Of a DNA stretch of 11,370 bases, positions 1-4,821 are shown piece by piece. The stretch covers positions 1 to 11,370 of the forward strand of contig CATXML010000024.1 of the NCBI GenBank assembly GCA_958372035.1. The letters are read 5' to 3'. The stretch comes from an uncultured Collinsella sp. GTDB lineage: Bacteria > Actinomycetota > Coriobacteriia > Coriobacteriales > Coriobacteriaceae. Positions within the stretch are counted from its first letter, which is position 1. Each line of letters starts with the position of its first letter. Made by a program: the position numbers and the translations under genes. The notes beneath the pieces are model-generated. The model did not search any database. It was not told where the DNA came from and saw only the letters and a program-made list of their open reading frames with translations.

Positions 1-429
1 GGGCTTGGGCTTGCAAACGTTGTCGCAGCAACGCTCGGTGCCTGTCCCTGCCACACCCGGCAGCACATCGCGAGCCATACGCGCGAGCATACGCACCGTG
101 CCCTGGCTGCGCGAAAGCGGCTGCAGGTCGGCGTCGTCGAGGCGCGCTACCATGTCCGAAAACAGCATCTGGCGCTGCAGGTTGTCGACGAAACCGCGCC
201 CGTCGCCCAAAAGCTCCCAAAGCGAGCGAAGCCACGATGTAGGCGTCTTGTAGTCAATACCCAGCGAAACGCCGGCTTCCGCCGCATCATGACGGCACAG
301 GTCGAGCTCAGCAAACGTTGGCGCCAGCAGCACGGCACGCCCGTGGCGGGCAATAAGGTCGGCAAGCAGCGCCGCCTCGGCATCGCTCAAATCCGCGCCG
401 GCGTTGGTGGTATAGATTCGAACAGGCAT
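1..429 (-). CDS. N-terminal part of a possible AddB-like nuclease/helicase (partial)
   Basis: An open frame runs from the ATG at 427-429 off the left edge, giving 143 codons with no stop. A GGAGG ribosome binding site lies just upstream on the minus strand, which fixes the start. The protein begins MPVRIYTTNAGADLSDAEAA and continues with a strand-like VLLAPTFAELDLC segment, then a TPTSWLRSLWELLGDG stretch. That order (short strand, loop, helix, hydrophobic strand with a P-S/T turn, then a 'tp.sfl..lw' helix) resembles the N-terminal domain of AddB-type PD-(D/E)XK nuclease/helicase proteins of double-strand break repair. The loop where a Walker A GxGKT would sit reads TTNAGADLS, so ATP binding would be lost, as in some AddB-like subunits. 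The diagnostic C-terminal nuclease and Fe-S cysteines are outside the window. The family call is tentative, but the coding call is firm. Confidence 0.5.
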   Translation of the reverse strand, partial: MPVRIYTTNAGADLSDAEAALLADLIARHGRAVLLAPTFAELDLCRHDAAEAGVSLGIDYKTPTSWLRSLWELLGDGRGFVDNLQRQMLFSDMVARLDDADLQPLSRSQGTVRMLARMARDVLPGVAGTGTERCCDNVCKPKP

Positions 430-468
430 GGTCCTCCACTCAAACCGTTCGCAATATTCAATGTTTCC

Positions 469-474
469 ATCCTA
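469..474 (-). promoter_or_regulatory. Candidate -10 box for the left-edge gene
   Basis: The minus strand reads TAGGAT about 40 nt before the ATG at 429, followed by an A/T-rich leader and the GGAGG site. No good -35 is visible at normal spacing. The same TAGGATGG sequence occurs upstream of the fucO-like gene, which gives slight support. Confidence 0.3.
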
Positions 475-487
475 CCCGCCCGCGCGG

Positions 488-520
488 ACAGATTTGCCCC
501 ACGCCAACAGATTTGACCCC
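488..520. repeat. Short tandem duplication of an ACAGATTTG motif
   Basis: ACAGATTTGCCCC (488-500) is followed 6 nt later by ACAGATTTGACCCC (507-520). The two differ by one inserted base. They lie between the candidate promoter of the left-edge gene and the larger inverted repeat at 518-594, and may belong to the same intergenic element. Confidence 0.5.
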
Positions 521-594
521 TTGGAGACGGAGGAAAATGGATCACCGAGGAGGTCAGTCTAACCCAGCGATCCGTTTTCCTCCGTCCCCAAAGG
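518..594. repeat. 26-bp imperfect inverted repeat (REP-like element)
   Basis: The left arm at 518-543 and right arm at 569-594 are complementary at 23 of 26 positions, around a 25-nt loop. The shared core is GGAGGAAAA next to a GATC end. There is no T-tract after either arm and no open frame of interest inside. The element lies between two minus-strand genes, upstream of one and beyond the terminator of the other. It resembles a small palindromic intergenic repeat rather than a simple terminator. Whether it is multicopy cannot be told from this window. Confidence 0.6.
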
Positions 595-596
595 AT

Positions 597-623
597 CAAA
601 AAACCGCCCCCGAAGGGACGGTT
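597..623 (-). terminator. Rho-independent terminator of the yerC-like gene
   Basis: Read on the minus strand, AACCGTCCC and GGGGCGGTT (arms 615-623 and 602-610) form a 9-bp stem with one G-U pair and a UUCG tetraloop, followed by a T-run. It starts 28 nt after the stop codon of the minus-strand gene at 651-950, so it should end that transcript. Confidence 0.85.
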
Positions 624-650
624 CTGCGCAATTCGTTTGTTGCCGCTGGC

Positions 651-950
651 CTACTCACCATCCTCCAGTTTGATGAGGATCTTGCGATAGCCGCCGTACT
701 CGCCGTTGAGTGCCTTTGAAACGCGGCTCACCGTAGTGGACGAAGCGCCGGTGCGGGCCTGAACCTCAACATAAGGCTCGCCCTCATCCAGATAACGCGC
801 AACCTGCAGACGCTGCGATAGATCGCAGATCTCGCGCGGCGTGCAGATATCGGTCAAAAACGCTTGGATATCCTTCTCGTCATCCAAAAGACTAAATGCG
901 TGGACCAGCTGCTTGACATCAGGCTTGTCAAACATGTTCTCGATATTCAT
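651..950 (-). CDS. yerC: YerC/YecD-family TrpR-like transcriptional regulator
   Basis: This 99-residue protein belongs to the TrpR-related YerC/YecD family, cytoplasmic DNA-binding proteins whose effectors are mostly unknown. The N-terminal half (residues 10-55) is helical and contains the family-like FLTDICTPREICDLSQRL segment. Residues 60-80 form the helix-turn-helix, with VQARTGASSTTVSRVSKAL matching the TrpR fold pattern of two helices around a GAS turn. The length is close to the family norm of about 100. The start is the ATG at 948-950: directly upstream the minus strand reads GGTGATC, fully complementary to the 3' tail of 16S rRNA. The gene stands alone with its own terminator at 597-623. 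No tryptophan genes are nearby, so there is no sign that it controls trp genes, and its target is unknown. Confidence 0.88.
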   Translation of the reverse strand: MNIENMFDKPDVKQLVHAFSLLDDEKDIQAFLTDICTPREICDLSQRLQVARYLDEGEPYVEVQARTGASSTTVSRVSKALNGEYGGYRKILIKLEDGE

Positions 951-1055
951 CGATCACCGCCAAACCCGCCAAAAGGCATCGAAGTTGATACTGACATCGG
1001 GCATCGTTCGCCCGTTCTATGCAATAGGGCAACGCGTGTGGCTTTTGCCCGTAGC

Positions 1056-1064
1056 AGTTTAGCA
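1056..1064 (-). promoter_or_regulatory. Candidate extended -10 promoter of the yerC-like gene
   Basis: The minus strand reads TGCTAAACT, an extended -10 (TGn plus TAAACT). A weak TTGTCG lies 19 nt upstream at 1081-1086. The leader to the ATG would be about 100 nt. This is a motif match only. Confidence 0.3.
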
Positions 1065-1163
1065 CACCACCAAACTAAAGCGACAAAACTCTCTGCCAGC
1101 GGCGCATTTTCTAGGACGAACGCCGTTTTGAAACCGAATGCGCACGTAAGCTCCACGAATATC

Positions 1164-1211
1164 TGAGACAATGGGCGGCCGAACAAGGCGGCACACCCGA
1201 GCGGCCGCCCA
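1164..1211 (+). promoter_or_regulatory. Candidate extended -10 with a GC-rich hairpin just downstream
   Basis: TGAGACAAT at 1164-1172 fits an extended -10. Immediately after it, GGGCGGCCG (1173-1181) pairs perfectly with CGGCCGCCC (1202-1210), plus an outer T-A pair, around a 20-nt loop. The hairpin would sit at the 5' end of the leader of the holin-family gene, whose ATG is 64 nt beyond. No T-tract follows it. It may stabilise the leader or be a repeat remnant. Confidence 0.4.
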
Positions 1212-1274
1212 AGCTGCCGCAGCAAACCGCTTCACGCGTTACCGACGCACCCTGCGCAAGAAAGGATTCACACC

Positions 1275-1640
1275 ATGCGCTTTATGCTTAACTGGCTCTT
1301 TACCTCGGTCGCCATCGCGATTGCCACGTTCCTCGTTCCCGGCATCCAGCCCTTCGGTTTTGCCGAGGCCTGGGTCTGCTTCGCCTTCGTGGGACTGTTC
1401 CTGAACATCGTCGATTCGTTCGTCAAGCCGTTCCTGACGGTCATCTCGCTGCCGCTCACGATCATTACGCTGGGTATTTTTCAGCTCGTAGTCAACAGCT
1501 TTATGCTCGAGCTGGCCAGCTATCTGTCGGTCAATCTGCTGGGCGCGGGTATCTCCATCGCCAGCTTTGGATCGGCCTTTATGGGCAGCATCCTGGTGTC
1601 CATCATGCGCAGCATCCTCGACAGCATCGCCGAGGGCTAA
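1275..1640 (+). CDS. Phage-holin-4-2 (YvlD-like) family membrane protein
   Basis: This 121-residue integral membrane protein has four predicted helices at about 6-23, 31-49, 55-80 and 95-115. The segment after helix 2 reads NIVDSFVKPFLTVISLPLTI followed by ITLGIF, the hallmark of the PF04020 family (N-x-x-x-K/R-P, then LP, then TLG-x-F). Despite the family name, these are usually chromosomal proteins of unknown function, not phage lysis proteins, and no phage genes are nearby. The start is supported by AAAGGA 8 nt before the ATG. The gene is monocistronic, with a candidate promoter at 1164-1172 and a strong terminator at 1681-1715. A role in envelope stress, as suggested for yvlD in Bacillus, is possible but not shown here. 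Confidence 0.85.
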   Translation: MRFMLNWLFTSVAIAIATFLVPGIQPFGFAEAWVCFAFVGLFLNIVDSFVKPFLTVISLPLTIITLGIFQLVVNSFMLELASYLSVNLLGAGISIASFGSAFMGSILVSIMRSILDSIAEG

Positions 1641-1680
1641 AACGGCCATTCCGGCCGCGCCCGTCTCAACAGCCCAAAAC

Positions 1681-1719
1681 GAAGGCCGCCCATCGCAAAA
1701 ATGGGCGGCCTTCTTATTT
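1681..1719. terminator. Strong terminator after the holin-family gene, possibly bidirectional
   Basis: A perfect 13-bp stem (1681-1693 with 1701-1713) encloses a 7-nt CGCAAAA loop and is followed on the plus strand by TTATTT. It lies 41 nt after the holin-family stop and 70 nt beyond the convergent Rrf2 stop codon. On the minus strand the stem is followed only by GTTTTGG, so termination in that direction is less certain. Confidence 0.85.
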
Positions 1720-1782
1720 GTCAGGTCTCAAAGGACGAGAGAATCTACCATTTCCGCCCCGTCCCCACATGGCAGATTTGGG

Positions 1783-2211
1783 TTAGATGACGTAGTCATA
1801 GCCATGGCTGGGAGCGACAAGTTGATCGAGCGTCACACCGTCGAGGTAGTCGTTGATGAGCTTGTCCAGGTTCTTCCACACGTCGAGCGTGGGGCACTCA
1901 TCCGAACGCGAGCAGCCCTTGCAGTCGCCATCCAGGCAGGCGACCGGCGCCAGACTACCCTCGGTCAGGCGCAGGATCTCGCCCACCGTGTACTGCTCGG
2001 GCGGGCGCGTGAGCACGTAGCCACCGCCCTTGCCGCGCATGCCCGAAAGCATGTTGGCGCGCACGAGCGTAGCCAAGATGTTCTCGAGATATTTCTCGGA
2101 AATCCCCTGTCGCGCCGCGATCTCTTTGAGCGGGATGCGGCCGGCCGCCTGGTGCTCGGCCAGGTCGACCATAACGCGCAGGGCATATCTGCCCTTTGTG
2201 GAAACCAACAT
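1783..2211 (-). CDS. Rrf2-family regulator with a four-cysteine cluster (IscR/CymR-like)
   Basis: This 142-residue protein has the Rrf2 winged-helix layout. It starts MLVSTKGRYALRVMVDLAEH, the recognition helix region follows at about 27-50 (PLKEIAARQGISEKYLENIL), and the wing RGKGGGYVLTRP spans 59-70. Residues 92-106 carry four cysteines (C92, C97, C100, C106), in the place where IscR-type members bind a [2Fe-2S] cluster with three Cys (92, 98, 104 in E. coli IscR). Cysteine-regulon CymR proteins generally lack this set. It therefore probably senses Fe-S status, redox state or thiols; this is inference. The gene is divergent from cysK with 253 nt between, so control of cysK and autoregulation are likely. 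The start codon is preceded by a modest GAAAGG site and a TATATAT stretch. Confidence 0.9.
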   Translation of the reverse strand: MLVSTKGRYALRVMVDLAEHQAAGRIPLKEIAARQGISEKYLENILATLVRANMLSGMRGKGGGYVLTRPPEQYTVGEILRLTEGSLAPVACLDGDCKGCSRSDECPTLDVWKNLDKLINDYLDGVTLDQLVAPSHGYDYVI

Positions 2212-2247
2212 ATATATAGCTGCCTTTCGGTCTTTTAATTCGTAGAA

Positions 2248-2253
2248 ATTCTA
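2248..2253 (-). promoter_or_regulatory. Candidate -10 box of the Rrf2 gene
   Basis: The minus strand reads TAGAAT, placing a start site about 30 nt before the ATG at 2211. No clear -35 stands at 17 nt. The surroundings (2220-2340) are markedly A/T-rich compared with the flanking genes, as expected for a divergent promoter region. Confidence 0.4.
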
Positions 2254-2264
2254 GCCGAAAAATT

Positions 2265-2279
2265 GGTTTTGAAAATACC
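2265..2279. promoter_or_regulatory. Imperfect dyad upstream of the Rrf2 gene, candidate operator
   Basis: GGTTTTGAAAATACC has the dyad form GGTnTTnnnAAnACC and lies just upstream of the Rrf2 -10 box, between the two divergent promoters. Rrf2 proteins bind A/T-rich dyads of this size. Assignment to this regulator is inference from position only. Confidence 0.25.
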
Positions 2280-2328
2280 TATTCCCGTCAAGATGGTTAA
2301 TCGACTCGTAATAATCTTCTATTTCCTA

Positions 2329-2357
2329 TTGCGTTACTAGGCTTTACTGTCTACTAT
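2329..2357 (+). promoter_or_regulatory. Candidate sigma-70 type promoter of cysK
   Basis: TTGCGT (2329-2334) and TACTAT (2352-2357) are separated by exactly 17 nt. Transcription would start near 2364 and give a leader of about 100 nt before the cysK ATG. This is the best-spaced promoter in the window. Confidence 0.55.
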
Positions 2358-2379
2358 GCTTGCCAACAGCAAAACGAAC

Positions 2380-2432
2380 AACCTATAAGGTTTGTGGGTT
2401 TCGCTGCCACACACACCGTAAAACCACACGGT
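2380..2432 (+). promoter_or_regulatory. Two short dyads in the cysK leader
   Basis: AACCTATAAGGTT (2380-2392) is a perfect dyad with 5-bp arms. ACCGT (2415-2419) and ACGGT (2428-2432) form a second dyad with an 8-nt spacer. Both fall downstream of the proposed cysK start site. They could be repressor sites or small leader hairpins. The leader is too short for a T-box and has no T-box core. Confidence 0.3.
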
Positions 2433-2464
2433 ATCCAGTCATTTGAACACTTTGGAGGTTCACC

Positions 2465-3403
2465 ATGAGCAATGTTTACACGTCCATCGATCAGCTTATC
2501 GGCCACACCCCGCTTCTGGAGCTCACCCACTTCGAGGCCGACGAGGACCTCAAGGCCCGTGTGCTCGTCAAATTGGAATACTTCAACCCCGCCGGGTCCG
2601 TCAAAGACCGCGTCGCCAAGAACATGATTGACGAGGCCGAGAAGGCCGGCAAGCTCGTGCGCGGTGGCGACTACACCATCATCGAGCCCACGAGCGGCAA
2701 CACCGGCGTCGGCATCGCCTCGGTGGCGGCGGCCCGCGGCTACAAGGTGATCATCACTATGCCCGAGACCATGTCCGTCGAGCGCCGCAAGCTCATGCAG
2801 GCATACGGCGCACAGCTCGTGCTCACCGACGGCTCCAAAGGCATGAAGGGCGCCATCGTCAAGGCGGAGGAGCTGCAGAAGGAAACTCCCAACAGCATCA
2901 TCGCCGGCCAGTTTGTGAACCCCGCCAACCCCGCCATCCACAAGGCCACGACCGGCCCCGAGATCTGGGACGACACCGACGGCAAGGTCGACATCTTCGT
3001 CGCCGGCGTCGGCACCGGCGGCACCGTGACCGGCGTGGGCGAGTTCCTCAAGGAGCAAAACCCCGAGATTCAGGTCGTCGCCGTCGAGCCCGCCACCTCC
3101 CCGGTGCTCTCTAAGGGCCAGGCCGGCCCGCACAAGATCCAGGGTATCGGTGCCGGCTTTGTGCCCGACGTCCTCGACACCCAGGTCTATGACGAGATCA
3201 TCCCCGTCGAGAACGACGACGCCTTTGCCACCGGCCGCGCCGTGGGCCACAAGGAAGGCGTGCTCGTGGGCATTTCGTCCGGCGCCGCCGTCTGGGCCGC
3301 TCTGCAGCTGGCCAAGCGCCCCGAGAACGAAGGCAAGACCATCGTGGCGCTGCTCGCCGACACCGGCGAGCGCTACCTGTCCACGGCGCTCTTCCAGGAC
3401 TAG
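2465..3403 (+). CDS. cysK: Cysteine synthase (O-acetylserine sulfhydrylase), PLP-dependent
   Basis: This 312-residue cytosolic enzyme makes L-cysteine and acetate from O-acetylserine and sulfide. All fold-type II motifs are present: NPAGSVKDR with the PLP lysine K47, the substrate/PLP loop EPTSGNTG (residues 74-81), the phosphate-binding GTGGT at 183-187, the [10 protein letters not shown] segment at 223-232 typical of CysK rather than cystathionine beta-synthase, and SSG at 271-273. The length is normal and there is no regulatory CBS domain. The start is set by GGAGG 6 nt before the ATG at 2465. It is divergent from a Cys-rich Rrf2 regulator and followed by mnmA on the same strand, which links it to sulfur supply. 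CysM-type use of thiosulfate cannot be excluded, but the motifs favour CysK. Confidence 0.95.
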   Translation: MSNVYTSIDQLIGHTPLLELTHFEADEDLKARVLVKLEYFNPAGSVKDRVAKNMIDEAEKAGKLVRGGDYTIIEPTSGNTGVGIASVAAARGYKVIITMPETMSVERRKLMQAYGAQLVLTDGSKGMKGAIVKAEELQKETPNSIIAGQFVNPANPAIHKATTGPEIWDDTDGKVDIFVAGVGTGGTVTGVGEFLKEQNPEIQVVAVEPATSPVLSKGQAGPHKIQGIGAGFVPDVLDTQVYDEIIPVENDDAFATGRAVGHKEGVLVGISSGAAVWAALQLAKRPENEGKTIVALLADTGERYLSTALFQD

Positions 3404-3503
3404 AGCTTCTCGTTCTTAGAACGAGTCCAAGGCACGCCGGTCTCCCCTCTCTTCTGGCAGCCTGAGCTCATCCCAACAGGATGCCCCACGAGACGTCCGA
3501 ACT

Positions 3504-3512
3504 TGCTACAAT
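3504..3512 (+). promoter_or_regulatory. Extended -10 promoter candidate for mnmA
   Basis: TGCTACAAT is a TGn plus TACAAT extended -10. No recognisable -35 lies 17 nt upstream, which is acceptable for extended -10 promoters. Transcription would start near 3518, at the first base of the GC-rich hairpin at 3517-3544, leaving a leader of about 65 nt before the mnmA ATG. Confidence 0.45.
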
Positions 3513-3516
3513 GTCT

Positions 3517-3555
3517 GCGGCGCGGAACCAGCCTCCCGCGCCGCTTTTCTTTTTT
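3517..3555 (+). terminator. Intrinsic terminator between cysK and mnmA
   Basis: GCGGCGCGG (3517-3525) pairs perfectly with CCGCGCCGC (3536-3544) around a 10-nt loop, followed by a T-rich run at 3545-3555 broken by one C. It ends 30 nt before mnmA and starts 114 nt after cysK. It fits a cysK terminator, but it directly follows a candidate mnmA promoter and so could also attenuate mnmA. Confidence 0.8.
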
Positions 3556-3584
3556 GGCCACATGCCACCAAGGAGAACCTCCTC

Positions 3585-4685
3585 ATGCACAACAAGCGCG
3601 TGCTCGTCGCCATGAGCGGCGGCGTCGATTCCAGCGTGACCGCGTATCTGCTCAAAAGCCAGGGCTACGAATGTGTCGGCGCCACCATGCGCCTCACCTG
3701 CCCCGCACCCGACCCCGCCACGGGCATGAGTAAGGTCGACCGCGACATCGCCGACGCAGAGGCCGTCGCCGAGCGCATAGGCATTCCCCACCATGTGCTC
3801 GACTTGCAGCAAACCTTCGACCGTAACGTAATCGAGCGCTTTGTGAACGCCTACCAGGAGGGGCTGACGCCCAATCCGTGCATTATCTGCAACCGCCACA
3901 TTAAGTTTGGCGCGCTGCTCGATGCAGCGCTGGACATGGGCTGCGACTACATCGCCACGGGCCATTACGCCAAAACAAGCCAGGCGGCAGACGGCACCTG
4001 GCAGCTGCATCGCGGCGAGGACCCCAAAAAGGACCAGAGTTACTTTTTGTATTCGCTTACGCAGGAGCGTCTGACGCGCACGATTTTTCCGCTGGCGGGT
4101 CTGGACAAGGAGCGCGACGTGCGCCGGATTGCCGCCGAGCAGGGCTTCATCAACGCCAAGAAGGCCGAAAGCGAGGATATCTGCTTTATTCCAGACGGTA
4201 ACTACGCGGGCTATATCGAGCGCCGCTGCGGACATCCCGCTGCACCGGGCGACATTGTGTGGCGCGACGGCAGCGTGGTCGGGCGCCACAACGGCGCGCT
4301 GCGTTACACCATCGGCCAGCGCAAAGGCCTGGGCGTCGCGATGGCGCATCCCGTGTACGTAACGGGTGTCGACGCCGTCAACAACACCGTGCATCTGGGC
4401 GAGGCCGAGGACCTGACGGCCACGGCGCTCACGGCCAACGACTGGATTTGGAGCGCCCCTGCCGACCACATGGAAGCCGAGCTGGATGCCGGCGGCATCC
4501 GCGTGGGCGCCAAGTACCGCTACCGACAGAAAGACCAGGCAGCGATCCTTACGCGCGGCGAAGACGGGCAAATGTTGCTGACCTTTGACGAGCCGCAGCG
4601 CGCCATCGCCCCCGGCCAAGCCGTTGTAGTCTATCGCGGCGACATCGTCCTGGGCGGCGGCACCGTTACGGCAGCCATCAAATAG
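3585..4685 (+). CDS. mnmA: tRNA-specific 2-thiouridylase MnmA
   Basis: This 366-residue enzyme thiolates U34 in the anticodon of Lys, Glu and Gln tRNAs, using ATP and persulfide sulfur. The PP-loop SGGVDSS lies at residues 11-17. The catalytic cysteines are C99, in the NPC-x-x-CN motif at 97-103, and C200, in SEDICFIPDG. These correspond to C102 and C199 of the E. coli enzyme. ATGHYAK follows at 124-130 and the tRNA-binding central domain and C-terminal beta-barrel are complete (GQRKGLGVA; residues 320-366 for the barrel). The start has an AAGGAGAA site 10 nt upstream. No cysteine desulfurase or sulfur relay gene is adjacent, so the sulfur donor must be encoded elsewhere. The C99/C200 pair shows the bacterial two-cysteine mechanism. 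Confidence 0.96.
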   Translation: MHNKRVLVAMSGGVDSSVTAYLLKSQGYECVGATMRLTCPAPDPATGMSKVDRDIADAEAVAERIGIPHHVLDLQQTFDRNVIERFVNAYQEGLTPNPCIICNRHIKFGALLDAALDMGCDYIATGHYAKTSQAADGTWQLHRGEDPKKDQSYFLYSLTQERLTRTIFPLAGLDKERDVRRIAAEQGFINAKKAESEDICFIPDGNYAGYIERRCGHPAAPGDIVWRDGSVVGRHNGALRYTIGQRKGLGVAMAHPVYVTGVDAVNNTVHLGEAEDLTATALTANDWIWSAPADHMEAELDAGGIRVGAKYRYRQKDQAAILTRGEDGQMLLTFDEPQRAIAPGQAVVVYRGDIVLGGGTVTAAIK

Positions 4686-4699
4686 CCCCATCCCCTTTA

Positions 4700-4770
4700 T
4701 AAGTTGCGGTGAAATAGGGACTGTTTAAGCGTTTAAAACCGCCAAACAGTCCCTATTTCACCGCAAGTTA
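4700..4770. repeat. 71-nt near-perfect inverted repeat between mnmA and the M42 gene
   Basis: A 23-nt arm at 4704-4726 is perfectly complementary to 4744-4766. After one G-G mismatch, three more pairs extend it to 4700-4770. The loop (4727-4743) contains TTTAAA. No T-tract flanks it on the plus strand. The arms have no codon-like features. The element lies 14 nt after the mnmA stop, between convergent genes, and could serve as a bidirectional terminator or be a mobile palindromic repeat. Confidence 0.85.
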
Positions 4771-4777
4771 GAGAGGA

Positions 4778-4813
4778 CGGCCTCGGTCGGCACTATTGTG
4801 TCAGCCGAGGCCG
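4778..4813 (-). terminator. Stem-loop downstream of the M42 peptidase gene
   Basis: CGGCCTCGG (4778-4786) pairs perfectly with CCGAGGCCG (4805-4813), with an 18-nt loop that can form a small inner stem. It lies 9 nt beyond the M42 stop codon on the minus strand. The T-tract is poor (TCCTCTC), so it may be a weak terminator or an RNA 3'-end stabiliser acting with the larger repeat beside it. Confidence 0.55.
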
Positions 4814-4821
4814 CTGCATCG

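Larger units (their letters stand above)
951..1274. other. Divergent intergenic region of 324 nt
   Basis: This gap separates the minus-strand yerC-like gene from the plus-strand holin-family gene. It holds the two candidate promoters and the hairpin at 1172-1211. GGCATCG occurs twice about 26 nt apart (near 974-980 and 1000-1006), on the leader side of the yerC-like gene. No convincing coding sequence is seen in it; the open frames that cross it lack ribosome binding sites and family resemblance. Confidence 0.5.

Noticed and set aside
947..1225. 92-codon open frame on the minus strand upstream of the yerC-like gene
   Set aside because: It overlaps the yerC-like start and promoter and has no ribosome binding site or family resemblance.
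1275..1640. Phage lysis gene suggested by the holin family name
   Set aside because: The family is widespread in chromosomes, and no endolysin, integrase or phage structural gene is in the window.
2364..2464. T-box or other riboswitch in the cysK leader
   Set aside because: The leader is only about 100 nt, with no T-box core sequence and no terminator hairpin before the ATG.
2354..3250. Open frame of 298 codons on the minus strand opposite cysK
   Set aside because: It lies opposite a complete cysK with all motifs; its Gly/Leu/Asp/His-rich composition is the usual mirror of a GC-rich gene, and it has no family features.
3409..3425. CTCGTTC/GAACGAG hairpin right after the cysK stop, as a terminator
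   Set aside because: The 7-bp stem has a 3-nt loop but no T-tract. The strong hairpin at 3517-3555 is a better terminator.
3468..4691. Open frame of 407 codons on the minus strand opposite mnmA
   Set aside because: It is a mirror of the third-position GC bias of mnmA. The real gene has catalytic motifs and a ribosome binding site.
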